Assembly (NCBI RefSeq): GCF_040115645.1
Contig: NC_089565.1
Coordinates: forward strand, 186,001-250,000
DNA: 64,000 nucleotides
Direction of reading: 5' to 3'
Origin: Euwallacea fornicatus
Lineage: Eukaryota; Arthropoda; Insecta; Coleoptera; Curculionidae
This document shows positions 23,608 to 38,600 of the stretch, in pieces; position 1 is the stretch's first letter, and every line of letters starts with the position of its first letter. Both the position numbers and the translations under genes were made by a program. The notes beneath the pieces are model-generated. The model saw only the letters and a program-made list of their open reading frames with translations, did not search any database and was not told the origin of the DNA.

Positions 23608-26600
23608 GTAAGTTTTTCATATACTTCGTTTTTTTACAACGTTATGAAAAATGTGACAAATTTGTTGATTAGGTATAATTGTTAATCTATCTAACGTTTA
23701 CCAAATGTGCATAGCACTTGTTCGAAAATTCGTGTATACAGGGTGTTCCAAATCCGATGTGTTATCATTGCTATTTCTTAAATGGTAAGAGTTACAGTGT
23801 CGGTTAAATTTTAAAAAAGTATCAAATTTCATACTCTTCTAAGAACTGTAAACAATGTTGTCAAATGATTTTAGGTTTGTGAGTTATTGTAAAAAACTAA
23901 AATTCGGTCAAATTTTATTTTCTAAATAAATCGAAAATTAAAGGTTTTTCATGAAAACGTTTGATGCAAAAACTTCATAGTTTTCTTATGTCTACAAACC
24001 AGTAAATTTCAAAATTTTAAATTTTGCATAGTTTTTGAGATAATGACACCAACTTAAGTTTTTTTAAATACGGATCTGTAAATTTTTTGGCCATTTTTAA
24101 AAGTTCTTAGCAACTCCTTTACTATAATGTACCACAAGATAGATTTTTTTTATGTTTAACTTTAAAAAAAATAGTTTTCTATTTTTCTCTCAATAATCTA
24201 GGCCGGTCCTGGAGTGTTAAGTAAAAAATGCAATTATTATGTCTCAAAAAAGTTATACAGGCAAATAAATTGTCAATCTAGCTATAGATTTATAAATTTC
24301 TCGACGGTAACAAAAGTAATAATTCAACTCTTAATTTAAAATGAAATTAAAAAACTCTTAATAAACAAATGGAGAACTAATATGATACAATCAAGTCATT
24401 ATCATTATAATTTTTACTAATTATAAGTGTTCAAAATGACCTCCGTTATTACGAAGACATTTTTTATAACTTTTTTTCTAATACCTTTTAACAAACGTGG
24501 GGTTAATTTTTGACAAGCAGTTTGAATTTTTTGTGTAAGTTTCTCCACATTCCGGGGTGTTTGATAGACCTGATCTTTCATATAACCCCATATGGAGAAA
24601 TCCATAGTGGTTATATTTGGGGACCGTGCTGGCCAGTTAATGGGACCGTTATTCCCAATCCAATGATTCAGCTTCCAACTGATCAAAAATCTAACGCAAC
24701 GACATTTACTTAAAACTCCAGGACCGGCCTAGCTTATTGAGAGAAAAATAGAAAACTATTTTTTTTGTTAAGTAAAAAATAAAAAAATTCTATTTTGTGG
24801 TACATTATTGTAAAGGGGTTACTAAGAACTGTTAAAAATGACCAAAAAATTTACAGGTCCGTATTTAAAAAACTCAAGTTGTTGCCATTATCTCAAAAAT
24901 TAAGCAACATTTAAAATTTTTTTATTTACTGGTTTGTAAACATAAGAAAACTATGAAGTTTTTGTATTAAACGTTTTAATAAAAAACCTTAAGTTTTCAA
25001 TTCATTTAGAAAATTAAATTTGACCGAATTTTAGTTTTGTCATAATAACTTACAAACTAAAAATCATTTGGCAACATCGTTTACAGGTCTTAGAAGAGAT
25101 TGAAATTTGGTACATTTTTTCTAATTTAGCCGACCCTGAAACTCTTACCGTTTAAGAAATAACAATAATAGCTCATCGGATTTGGAACACCCTGTATAGT
25201 GATTTTTTTGGTCTGGAAAAACCTATTAAAATTTTTAAAAATGGACCAGGCTTTTTTTTAAAACAAACAATAAATACATTATTTTTCTTATATACAACAG
25301 TGCACTCTTTCATTAAAAATAATTAAAAAAATAGTTTTACAACGTTATAACCAAAGCTATTTTTCGACAAAATGTGTAAAATTTTCCATGTAATAACAAT
25401 AAAAAATGTAAGCAACTTCTCATTTGATATTTCTCTTAGTAATATTGTTCCATGGTAGAAGTATGTAGAGTTCAACGTAACGCCCTGTATAGTATAGCAG
25501 GGGCTGCTTTTTAATACATGCTAAAATCTTTCATAAAACAGAAATTGATTTTGGACTTAATGCAGATAATTACAGAATTTCAATCATTGTTAAATGTTAT
25601 AAGCTTAAGTAAGTTGAGAAATCTGTACTGGTGGAGCCTTAAAAAATGATCTTCAAAGGTTGTATCCCGACATAGTTGATTGTAGGGAATTTGAAACGAT
25701 TTAGTGCAAATCAAAATTGTTCTTGTAGGTCTGGATTTCCTCATTAGCGGGCGTAAAATGGTCACTTTTACACTCCGGTACTTAAAAAGTCAACTGAATT
25801 TATTTTTATTTATTCATTTTTGATTTTTATTAGGTGATTTTTCCTATGGCTTATTCAAAAACAAAATAACGCAATAAATACATACATAAACATTTTATTT
25901 TTACTTGTGTGTTATATGTTAATACACGATGTTAGACAAATTATTACCTTAATTTCAAGAGTTGAGTCTTTTTAAAATCACGTGTTCACAGGTTATTTGA
26001 TTTTAGAGAAACTGGGGTTTAAATTTTAATCATTTTTGTTCACTTGTATTTTCCCTACCTTAAAGGTCCAGATTTTACAAATCAAAGTGCCAGTAAGTCT
26101 TTGTTACCTTGATTGAAATAATTAATAGTTAGGCATGTAATAAGTGCAAAATACAGGGTGTCTGTAAAAGGTTTGTACAAAATCCTACCACATATTCCTG
26201 GGGTGAGAACATGTTGATTTAACCTAATGTGTCTAATACAAAAATGAACGGTTTTCCAAATACAGGACGTCAAAGTTAAGATTAAAAAATCGAAAAAAAT
26301 TAATTACTTCGTTGGTAATGCTGCTAACTACACAAAATGTCGTACCGGGGGGTTTTTAGGGGTGAAAAATGAGAATCCGTTTACATTTTCGATGCACAAT
26401 GTAGAGGGCGTTGTCAACGCTCGATGAATCCTCTTTAAAAGGGTATAATTTTTTTATCACCCGGTATAAAATTTAATTGTAACTAAGTTTGTGTTTTCCT
26501 ACGTGTTTTAGGTCTCTTCGTAAAAGTCTCTACAAGCACTATTTCTTGAGATATTCAATTTTTAAAGTTTGCCGCATCTCTAATGCAGTAACTATTTGAA

Positions 26601-29600
26601 AATGCAATTTTAACTAATAAATCGTGTACTTCATAAGTAATTGTATTTTTTTTATTGTTCGCTTTTATTAAATGTTCGAAGTGATCTCCGTTAACATCCC
26701 TACAAAGATTAATTCGACATAAAAAGTTAAAATGGACCCTCGCCATCAGTTCCTCGTCGTTTCTTAAAATATCCACTGAATTTTGAATTCGTCTCCACAA
26801 ATCCTCTTCTTTATTTACGAGCATTGAGTGTACCATGGAGTTTAGAGTCCCCCGTAAAAAATAATTAAGTGGAGTTAAATCGGGGGAGCGTGGTGGCCAG
26901 ATTACCGGAGCATCATTTCCGCTACCGATCCATCTGTGTGGGTATTGCTGATTCAAATAGTTGCGAACATCAATGCTAAAATGTGGGGGAGCACCGTCGT
27001 GCAGAAACCACATGTCTTGCCGAAGTCGGTAGATTGTCTAATAAATTTGGAATTACATTTTGAATATGTTCCAATTAATCTTGATCGTTTAAGGGAGGAG
27101 GCAAAATCACTCGACCGATAATAAAATTATTAATTATTCCTGCCCACACATTAACTCTAAATTCACGTTGATAATGCGTAATTTTAGTAGCTAAGTAATA
27201 AATAAACTAATAGCATATCAGTCATTTCAACATATGTGTAAGCTTCCGCCATTTTAAAACATTAAATTGCACAAAATTAGACAATTTATTAACAATCTTG
27301 ACACGTTTTGACTTTCGTAGATATCAACATACTGCTACTGTACGTACCTGCTTTATTCGAGCAAATGCGATTTTATCAATAATAAATACTTTAAATACCT
27401 CAAAAATGCCCATTTTAACTTTTTATGTCGAATTAATCTTTGTAGGGATGTTAACAGAGATCACTTCGAGCATTTAATAAAAACGAACAGTTAAAAAAAT
27501 ACAATTACCCATGAAGTACACGATTTATTAGTTAAAATTGCATTTTCAAAGAGTTTACGAGATATTCAACTGTACGAATAGTTACTGCACTAGAGATGCG
27601 GCAAATTTTAAAAACCGAATATCTCAAGAAAGAATGCTTCTAGAGGTTTCTATCACGAGACCTTTTTCCTTAAAATACGTCGAAAAACACAAACTTAGTT
27701 ATACATAAATTTTATACCGGATGATAAAAAAGTTATGACCTTTTAAAGAGGATTCATCGAGCGCTGACAACGCCCTCTTCATTATGCATCGAAAATGTAA
27801 ACGGATTCTGATTTATCACCCCTAAAAACCCCCTGATACGACATTTTGTGTAGATAGCAGCATTACAACGAAGTAATTTATTCTTTTCGATTTTTTAATC
27901 TTTGACGTCCTGAATTTCGAAAACCGTCCACTTTTGGATTAGACAAATTAGGTTAAATCATCATGTTCCAACCCCAGGAATGTGGTAGGATTGTGTACAG
28001 ACCTTTTACAGACACCCTGTATACCCATGATTTTATGAGTTGGATAAAACCGTACATTAGGTTATTATTACATGAACTACTATTTTGATCTCCTCACGAT
28101 CTATTTAATTTTTTGCTCAGTGCTCAATGAATAGTGGTTTCTGAGGCACAGCGGGTGATACTTCTTAGTGACTCAACTGGTACCTAGGTAATATTTTTTT
28201 TCCAGAATTTGAAGAATCAAATTATGACCACAAATGTTTGGGTTGAACAGGTAAGCAATTGTGTTCCTTTTGCTTGCGGCCTATTATAATTTATTTCTGT
28301 TTTTTCTTCACGTAGGTACCTACTTATTTTAAGCTGCACTCAGAGTTTTGCATTTGTCATATTGGTCGCTTAAAAAACAATTAGTTCGGTATTAACACCA
28401 ATCAACAATAGGTTAACCACGGTTTACAAGTCCGGTTAGATTACTTTAAATCTCGTTCCATATTTCTATCCATCTTCTGCACTTCTGCACCAACAATTCC
28501 AATTCGCAAAAAGCTAAGTTTTTTCGCTATTAGCTTTAAAAAGATAGTATTATCGGATTTGTTGAATGACTGTAACGTACGTTTTCCTGTCTAAAAACAA
28601 TTGAATAATAGACTCATAATGAAATGTTTTTAGCTCGTTATTTACCTAGGAGGCTAATCGGCCAATGTCGTCATCTTCATCCCCATTACTGTCTTATTTA
28701 TATACAGTAGCACAGTTCTATTCAGTCAAATTAACATTTAGATTTTGCTAATCAAAGTAAACAAATTAAATTTTATAAGGTTTAGTTCATTGTTTCATCA
28801 ATTTCCAGATATTGATATTTAAACAATGTGCACGTTGCAACTATTTTTAAGAAGTTTCAAATAAGATTTTTGCTTATTTCAAAATACGTAATTTTTTTCG
28901 TCAATTTCGTCGATTTTTAATATTTTTATTTTGCCCTTTGTGTAACCTTAAACTACAAAAGAAACGCTTTATAAATGTCTCTATTGTGTGCTACAGAAAT
29001 TTGACATTTTTGAAGTGTCAAAAGAGTTGTAGCTGTTATCTGGCATTATATTATTAATTGACACCAAGCTCCAACTTAAGCAATCAGCTCTTCTCTTGTT
29101 CCAGGAGGATTTCTGTAAATCAGAGTTTTAAAGTTCCCCACAAAGAGAAGTGAAGTGGGGTAAGGTCTGGAGACCTAGTAGGCCGTTTCAATTTTATTAT
29201 TATATTTCACTCACTAAAACACATTAACGAAAAAAAAAATGTGTTTAGAAATAAACAAAAATATTATTTGCAACTACTTAAAAACAATTGTAGCATGAAC
29301 AACTTAGACACTTTTTTAACATCAGTATGTCCGAATTGACAAAGAATCGAACTATAGTTTCTAGAATTTAATTTATTTTGATTAGTAGAATCTAAATTTT
29401 AAATCTGGCTGGATAAAATTGGATCACTCTGTAGTTGCCCTGGAAAAAGTTGATGTTGGCATTGTTAATGTTATGATTCAAAACGCGTTATCCTTTTTTG
29501 TTTCAGATTTAATTTATGCTTAATTTAGGCACGTTTATTATGGTTTTATTATATCTCGTTAATACTAGTTGTGGCAAATATCGTATCTGCACCGTAGTTG

Positions 29601-32600
29601 ATCTTATGACCCTCTAGTCTTAGATTCCTCAAAATTCCGAATTTACGGCTTGAAACATGAGGTTTGAGTCATAATAGTGTACTCCACAACTTTGGTGCAT
29701 AATACGCTATTATTACTAAGAATACGCACAGATTATAGTATTTTTCAATATTATTTTAGTAAGTAATTACAAAATGTCATATACAGTGTGGCTCATCGAA
29801 ACGGAAACAGAGGCATTTTCGCGTATTCAGAAATTTAAATTTAAAAAACGCTAGAATACGTCAACTTTATATCTGAGGGGGACTCATTATAAACGAATAC
29901 TCGGTCCTTTCATACCAACCCCCTAGCCGGGGTGAGTTAAACCTCTAAAATCTTAAATGGAAAGTATGGTCGAGTAATATCTTGTTTGAAAGGTCGTTCG
30001 ATTCTCGTTAATATGATACCCAATTTGGTTAACTCTGATTAAGCAGTTTTCAAGAAATTTGAAAAAATTAGCTCAAAATATGTATCATCTGGTATGAATT
30101 AATGATGTGATGAAATTCCTAAGTGCTGTGTTAAAGATAACATTAAGGTGTTTAGCAATTTTTGTTTATTTACGTATTAGTTAATTAAGTGTTCGAAGTG
30201 ACGATCACCAGTTTCCAGACAGTAATACCAGTTTTGCTCAAATCGCTGTCGCACATTTTGGACCATTTGAGGTGTTATTTGACGGCATTGATTTATTATC
30301 CTTTGACGAAGGTTTTTTAAAGGGTCTGGTTGGGTTGTATAAATCTTGCTTTTTAAGTGACTTCAAAGGAAAAAATCCAAAGGTGGTAAATCTGGTAATC
30401 ATGGGGGCCATTCAATATCGCTTCTTGTTCCAATCAAATGATCTGGGAACTGTTCATTTAAATATTCTCTGACACGTAATGCACAATGGGGAGGGGCACC
30501 CTCCTGCTGGAATATCAACTGGTCCTCAACGTAATTTTCATCATTTTCTAATAATTCTATTAATGCAGGATCAATTACATCTTGTAACAATTATAAGTAC
30601 ATGTCATTAGTGAGATTTCCATGTAAGAAAAAAGGACCAACAAGATGATTGCCAAAGATGCCAGCTCAAATATTTAATTTTTGTGGATATTGAATATGGA
30701 CTTTATGAAAAATCCTGAAATTTTCATCTGATCAATTTCGACAGTTATGACGATTCACTGTACCGTTTACAAAACAAGAACATTCATCAGAAAAACAGAT
30801 ATTGAATAGATAATTGAAATTTCCAATTGCTCGTTCACTTATAGTTTCGCAAAAATGCAAACGGGGGTTAAATTCATCTTTATTCAAATCTTGTAGTAAG
30901 TGGATTTTATACGGATAAAAATGATGGGCCTTTAATATTCTTAGAAAATTAGGTCGACTGACTCCAGTTACCGTATTTAATTGACGAGTACTCAGTGTAG
31001 GATCCAGATGAACATGTTCTAAAACCGCAACATCGATTGTTTCATTTCTGGAAGGATTTCCATAATTTCTTTTTTTATTAGTTACAGAGCCGGCCTGACA
31101 AAATTTATGAACTAATTTTAAAATTCACTTTCTTTGCACTTGATTGTCTTCATGATTCTGGCTGAATAGTTGGGCGGTCCGATTAGCACACTGATGATTT
31201 TCATAAAATAATTGAATGATTTCTACTCTCTCTGCAAACGGATAAATTATTTTTGATTTGCGAAACGTAAACGGAATTAAAATAAATTTATCCTAAAATA
31301 AATTTTCTGCACGAGAATATTCAAAACTGTTCACGAATTACTGGTTACTACTAACAATCAGGCCCAAATAAGTTTTTATTTTTATTTTGTGCCAAAATAT
31401 TCCAAATACGATAACAATGCATTATTTCTATCGTCTACTTTTACAGCCAAGTCAAAAAAGAAGGGCTACTGCGCTCCCCGCAAATGGTTGAAATTACCAG
31501 AATTCAGGAACCTTAAAAAAATGCCTTAATGTTATTTTTACCACAGTCCTTAGCAATTTCATCACATCATTAATTCATACCAGATTATACATCTTTTGAG
31601 TTAATTTTTCCGGATTTCTTGAAAACTGCTTAATCAGAGTTAGCCAAATTGGGCATCATTTTAACGAGAATCGAACGACTTTTCAAACAAGGTACTACTT
31701 GACCCTACTTTCCGTTTAAGATTTTAGGGGTTCAACTCACCCCGGCTAGGGGGTTGATGTGAAAGGAGCGAGTATACGGTTATATGTCCCCCTCGGATAT
31801 AGAGTTAACGTGTCCGAGCGTTTTTTAAATTTAAATTTCTGAATACGCGAAAATTCCTTTGTCTCGTTTTCGGTGCTCCACCCTGTGTAAACAGTGACAA
31901 AAACTATTTACTATAAAGTGGTCACGAACAAAAAATAAAATTGAACGGGGTTAAATTAAGTACAATGACAAAACACCGACCTCTTTCTGCAAATAAATCT
32001 TCTGGAATTATGATCCGTTTTTGGATTTTTTGAGCAAAAACTATCGTTTCTCAGACATTAAGAAGAAATATTTCAGTTACTATTCATTTTTGGCCCAGCA
32101 CGCACTATGCTGCCCCTTTTCACGTCCGCCTATGACTTTTCTTTTCAATCGCTGAAATTTTTGTTTCGATTTAATCTGAGCACAATTCAAGTAAGACAAT
32201 GATTAAACTTATCGAACGGAATTCCATTGCAAAACAAAAATAAACAATAAAAAAATCATTTCCGAATTAGATTTTCTTTTCGACGACTAAGGAAATTCAT
32301 CAAACTGATACTCATTTCCTTCAGTGATTAATGTATCTCTTCTTTGGATAGTAAATTGATTTATTACATCTATTTTTTAATCATAAGACGCGTTTGAAAG
32401 ACGCGTAACTTGATAGCAGTCGAATGTATAAAAATATATAGAATGAAAAACCCTTTAAAATTATGTATAACTTAACCCCCTTTAGCATTTACGATACACT
32501 GCTCCAAGAAATTAATGCACCACTACGTAATTTCTAATTTTTATTTTTAATTACCTGAATTAAGGAATGAAACATTTTTCTTTTTTAACGTCAATCAAAA

Positions 32601-35600
32601 TGCTTTTAAATAACCGATTTTTTCTTGTACATAACGTCAACTAAACCGTGAATCAGTAAAATTTGTCATTAATAATACTGTGAAAGAAACAAGTGACTTA
32701 TTAAATTTACATAAGCCCTAAAGCTTATGTAAAATCTTGCAAATTTAATAGCGAGTATTTTCACCTCTGCTTCTAATCGTGTCCTGACAACGACGATTCA
32801 TGCTTAGAACCGGGTTGCGGATAGTGTCTTGATCCAGGTTGTTCCATATTTCAATGAGAAGGCGCCCGAGGTCTTCTAAGTTGTTAAGCTGGTTAGGATG
32901 ACTCCGCAGTTGTCGTCCCAGTATGTTCCAGACTTGTTCTATTGGATTGAGGTCGGGACTTCGAGCTGGCCAAACCATAGTCTCAATACCAACATCCAAT
33001 AGGTAGTCACGAACGACTCGAGCCGTGTGGGGCCTAGCATTATCTTGCATAAACAAGAAATTGTGACCATTGTAAGGAGCAAATTCTTCTAGGATGTTCG
33101 AAATGTACCGATCAGCATTCAAAGTTCCGTTGTTTAACACTACTAAGTCAGTGCGTGCTGTCAAAGAAATTCCACCCCACACCATGACTGATCCTCCACC
33201 GAACAACGTTGTGTTCACCATGTTAATAGGGATACAAAAAGAAACTGAGCATTTTTTGGTAAAATTAAGCTTCATTAAAAACATAGTTATTGAAAATATT
33301 AGTAATCAAAATAATTTCCATAACTGTCTATGGTCTTTGCTATTTACTGGGTAGATGATGGATGCCCTCATGATAGAAGCTTAGTGGTTTCGACGAAAAA
33401 TAGTTATAGAGCCATTTTCGAATATCTTCAACATTAAAGAATCGTTGGTCATTTAAATGAGACTGCATGGATCTGAACAAGTGGAAGTCGGAAGGAGCCA
33501 AGTCTGGAGAATACGCCGCATGCTGGAGTATTTCCCAGCCTAACAAAAAGATGAGTTCCTGGGTCGGTTTAGCTGTATGCGGACGAGCATTATCATGCAA
33601 CAATATCACTTTCCCACTCCCTTGGCCCGTAAATGGTCTTTTTTCCTCCAGAGCATCGCTTAATTTAATCATTTAGGCCTGATAACGGTCAGCTGTAACA
33701 GTTTGACCGGGTTCCAGAAACTCATAGTAAACGACTCCTTTACAATCCCACCAGACACACAGTAAGATTTTCTTGGCATGAATGTTTGGTTTTGCAACTG
33801 ATGTGGATGGTTGGCCTGGGTCAACCCACGTTTTTCTGCGCTTAGGATTGTCATACAAAATCCACTTTTCATCTCCCGTAATAATATTATGCAGAAAATT
33901 ATTTCTTTTATACCGAGAAGGCAAGTTCATGCAGATGTCAACTCTTCAATTTTTATTGTCTTCGGTTAGCTCATGAGGAACCCATTTTTCTGCTTTTTTA
34001 ATTTTTCCCATTCCATGCAATCGAACTAAAACTACTTGTTGAGTTACTCCTAACTGCTCTGCAAGCTGTTTTTCAGTTTGGCATGGATTTTCATCCAGTA
34101 AAGTTTGCAGTTCTTCGTCTTGAATCTTTTTTTCAACACCCGCACGTGGATCGTCCTCAAGACAAAAATTTTCCTCACCAAACTTCTTAAAACCATCTCC
34201 TAACAGTTGAAGCACCAACAGAATTATCTCTCCAAGCCGAATTAACCATTTCTGTTGTTTCAGCAGCATTTTTTTTTTCAGTTTAAAACAGAACAACATT
34301 GATATTCTCAAATATTGCTTGGAAATGTCCATGTCTCTATTTACGTTTTGTGCACTGAACTACAGCCCCTAAGCAACTGAAACTTTTATCATATAAAAAG
34401 TCATAAATAAACAACACCTGCTTACATTTGCAGGCGAATTGAACGTGTCTAAGTATGTTTTTTTATTGCATATAACTTCATTACTCAGTTTCTTTTTGTA
34501 CACCTATTACATTGGGTATATCTTTCATTTGGTCTTCTAAAATCGCGACTCATCTGTCCAAAGAACTCGTTCCCAATCAGCATCTTCCCAATGCACATGA
34601 TTTGTTGCAAACCGTAATCGGGCTCTGCGGTGATCCACAGTTAACGCTGGACCTCAGGCTGGAGTACGAGGACGCAAGTTTGCTTCCAGAAGACGTTACC
34701 GAATTATTTCCAAACTTATTCGATGGTTGTGTGCATTTTCAAGCTGGGGTTGTAGCAATCTTGTTGTCACAAACCTTCGCCTAAGCACGGAAAGCCTTAA
34801 AAAACGATCTTTACGAGAAGCCGTGACGCGGTTTCTGCCTTGTCCTGCTCTTCTGGCATGGTCACCCGTTTCTCTGTAGCGGTCAATCATACGCGATACG
34901 GATGTATGGGACACACCAAATCTTTCTCCTATTCGCCGATGACCCCATCCTTCTTCATGCAGTGCGACCGCTTGGGCACATTCAGCAGGTGTCAAATTTC
35001 TGGATTGCCGTTGCATGATACACTCCTCGCCAGAAAGATAGCCCAGGTGTGATATCTTTAATTTTTCACCAACGCATGTTGTTCGAAATTTAACGTAAAG
35101 ATGGTTTTTAATTGAGTGTTATGGGCTGGGCGAGGGTAAAATGTACCCTTTCTGGTACGCCTCTGGTAGCATGCTATCGGGTATGCCAGAACTCGCTATC
35201 CTGATTTGGCGGCATCAAAATTGCCCACAAACGCCTTTGTCGGCAATGGATTTCTAGTCCATGTGATTACGATAAGGCAGGGATAAGTGCCGATTTTTCT
35301 TTGGCGCACTGCTATCTTAAGTTATTGTTGGTATTAGAATTAGCTAGTTGTGTGGTTTTGCGTTAGCAGGTGAATCCAGGACAGGGTACGCCTATGTCTA
35401 TCAAATCATATGTTAGTATTTAAGATTGGAAAAATGTAAAATCGCTCTCTTCTTTCTGCTGCTGGTCTCCAACACAGAAGTTGTGCGTGTTACGTTATAA
35501 AATATATTTTTACCGTAGAGAAAGAAGCAGCATATAATTAATTCCAAAAATTACCTAAGTAATTTTACACATGTAAAGTTTTGAATTTGCGACGAATAAT

Positions 35601-38600
35601 ATGAAACCTTATCAGCTCAGAATGTGCGGTTCGTTGAGAATAGTTAAAAATATTAAAAGATGTAGCGGGCAAAAAAAATTTTTGTTTTAATTTGAAGTAC
35701 GAAATGATAGCACATCTACAAGATAATATGTAGTAATCAACATAAATCTTAATTAATAATAATTTAATATATACATATATATGTATACAGGGTGTCTCAC
35801 AAGTGTTTCATTATATTTCAGTGGGTAATAGTACATTGAAAAATAATATGACTCCCTATATAAACTATATTCCAATAATGCTTCATTAAGAAGATACAGG
35901 GTGTTAAACTTTACTTAAAAAATCTAAATTTTATTGATATATTCAAAACCGTTTGAGATATGTAAGTGAAATTTGGCATGTTTTGAGAGTTAATGTAGAC
36001 GCATTTATTTATGCAAAAGGACTATTTTTCGTTTCACCAGTGACGTGCGTACGGACACCTCTCAGCACATTTTTAAAGAAAAACATGGTGCGCCACTGCT
36101 TTTTATCAAAATAAAAATTATTTTTAGAAGTTTAATTTCATTTAGAAGAAAAATGCTCACTTAACTCTTTTTCGTCCGACGTATCGTTTGCCAGTAAAAA
36201 ATTGAATACCGTCTATATGCACGATATTCTCTAAATGGTTTTAATAATATTAAGTTTGTTTTAAATATTATTAATTTGCTATAACATTATAGAAATTGTT
36301 CAAATTGATGGCCATTTTGTTCAATACATAATTGAGCTCGCCTGTTCATTGATACTCTGATACGTTGAAATATTCCAGGTGTGTTTTGAATTTGTGTGCA
36401 GGCGGCCATTAGAGAATATCGTGCATATAGACGGTATTCAATTTTTTACTGGCAAACGATGCGTCGGACGAAAAAGAGTCAAGTGAGCATTTTTCTTCTA
36501 AATGAAATTAAACTTCTAAAAATAATTTTTATTTTGATAAAAAGCAGTGGCGCACCATGTTTTTCTTTAAAAATGTGCTGAGAGGTGTCCGTACGCACGT
36601 CACTGGAGAAACGAAAAATAGCCCTTTTGCATAAATAAATGCGTCTACATTAACTCTCAAAACATGCCAAATTTCACTTACATATCTCAAACTGTTTTGA
36701 ATATTTCAATAAAAGTTAGATTTTTTAAGAAAAGTTTAACACCCTGTATCTTCTTAATGAAGCATTATTGGAATATGGTTTATATAGGGACTCATATTAT
36801 TTTTCAATGTACTATTACCCACTGAAATATAATGAAACACTTGTGGGACACCCTGTATATAATAATTCTTTAGTAATGTGTGCATCCCCCTTTGCTTTCT
36901 ATAATTTTTATCATACGATTTGGTACCGATTTATATAATTTTTGGATATAATTTTGATTTAACGTATTCCATTCACGTAAAATCGCATTTTTTAATTCTT
37001 GTATGTTTTGATATTGCTTTCCATTGCTGTACACGGCACGGGCAAGTTCTGCCCAACAATTTTCAATTATATTAAGGTCTGGTGAGCGTGCAGGCCACGG
37101 TAAAACAGAAATATTATTTTAGTTAAAATATTAGGAGTTAGAATTAATTCGTAGCGTTTTACAAGAGATGGCATAGACAGTACAGTATTTCGTTGTTATC
37201 TACAATAATATACTTATCGTGAAACAGCGGTCATTAGAGGTCATTTGCTTTGCATGTCCACTTTTTGAATAATAAATAACGACATTTTATAATTTATTGA
37301 ATATGTCACAATTTGTGCCGAATAAAGGGTTTTTGCGGGGAATTTTACTTCATTACTTTAATATGAACAAAAGTGCTGCTGAAGCTCATCGTATTTTAGT
37401 GGAAGTATATGATAAACATGCTCTAGCTGAACAAACGTGCCGGAAGTGGTTTGCACGTTTTAAAGCTGGTGATTTCGATTTGGTTGACAAGGAGCGATCT
37501 GGTCAGCTAAAAAAATTTGAAGACAATGCTTTGGAGGCATTGTTCAACAAAGACCCATGTCAAACACTTCAAGAATTGTCTACATCATTGGGAGTTAACT
37601 TATCAACGGTAGAAAAACGTCTTAAAACTTAGGGTTTGATCCAAAAGGAAGGACATTGGGTTTCATATGAATTGAAACCAAGGGACATTGAGAGCCGTTA
37701 TTTGACGTGTGAACTGCTGCTTCAACGGGAAAAAAGAAAAGGTTTTTTGCATCGGATTGTCCCTGGTGATGAAAAATGGATCCGTTACGACAATCCGAAG
37801 CGCAGAAAGTCATGGGTTAAGCCCGGTCAACCGTCAACATCAGTGGAAAAGCCGAATATCCATGGGTCTAAGCTTCTGCTCTGTATTTGGTGGGATCAGA
37901 GGGGTGTGATTTATTATGAACTGTTGAAACCGAATGAAACCATAACTGGAGACCGCTAGCGTCTACAACTGATGCGATTGAGCCGTGCATTGAAAGAAAA
38001 ACGGCCGGAATACTCCAAAAGACACGACAAAGTCATTTTGCTACACGACAATCCTCGTGCGCACGTCGGAAAACCGGTACAAACATACCTGGAAAGACTT
38101 AAATGGGAAATCCTGCCCCACCCGCCGTATTCCCCAGATGTTGCTCCATCTGATTATTATTTGTTTCGTTCGATGGCTCATAGTCTGTCTGAGCAGAAGT
38201 TCACTTCTTACGAAGATTGTCAAAAATGGGTCGATTCATGGATTGCATCTAAAGACAACGCGTTCTTCCGACGCGGTATTCGTGCCCTACCCGAAAGATG
38301 GTCAAAAGTAGTAAAAAGCGATGGACAATACTTTAATTAATATATATTTTTTTTCATTTAAAATCAATAAATTTTTTTCTTAAATAAAACGCTACGAATT
38401 AATTCCAACTCCTAATATGATTGAACCAATTTTGATGTATGTATAGCTGCATTATCCTGTTGAAAGATGTAATCAGGTCCAGAAATGCGTTCTGCATGAT
38501 TATTTATTTGTTCTTTTATTAAATTTATGTATTGGACACTATTCATTCTCCCATTAATGAATTTGATACTTGTCTTGCCGAAATAACCGATGCCAGCCCA

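Larger units (their letters stand above)
23608..28205 (+). other. nAChR intron 1 (4.6 kb)
   Basis: Contains foldback Y (23739-25194) and element Z (26154-28019). Between them, 25197-26151 shows no gene, only an isolated CGCCCTGTA transposon-like right end near 25485. Donor gtaagttttt, acceptor tattttttttccag. Confidence 0.85.
32745..35016 (-). pseudogene. Tc1 (DD34E) transposase of element X, interrupted by a mariner
   Basis: ATG at 35016 (minus) starts [20 protein letters not shown], with two Tc1 HTHs ([20 protein letters not shown]). After a stop near 34708 the frame continues to [13 protein letters not shown] (motif 1). At 34499 the gene is cut by a mariner and resumes at 33234 with a short linker, then [16 protein letters not shown]. 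Motif 2 is [10 protein letters not shown] and motif 3 [12 protein letters not shown] with Glu 34 residues later. It ends RSRGENTRY at 32745. Excising the mariner and one TA keeps the reading frame, which is strong evidence for the nesting. Only a couple of stops are visible. Confidence 0.93.
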
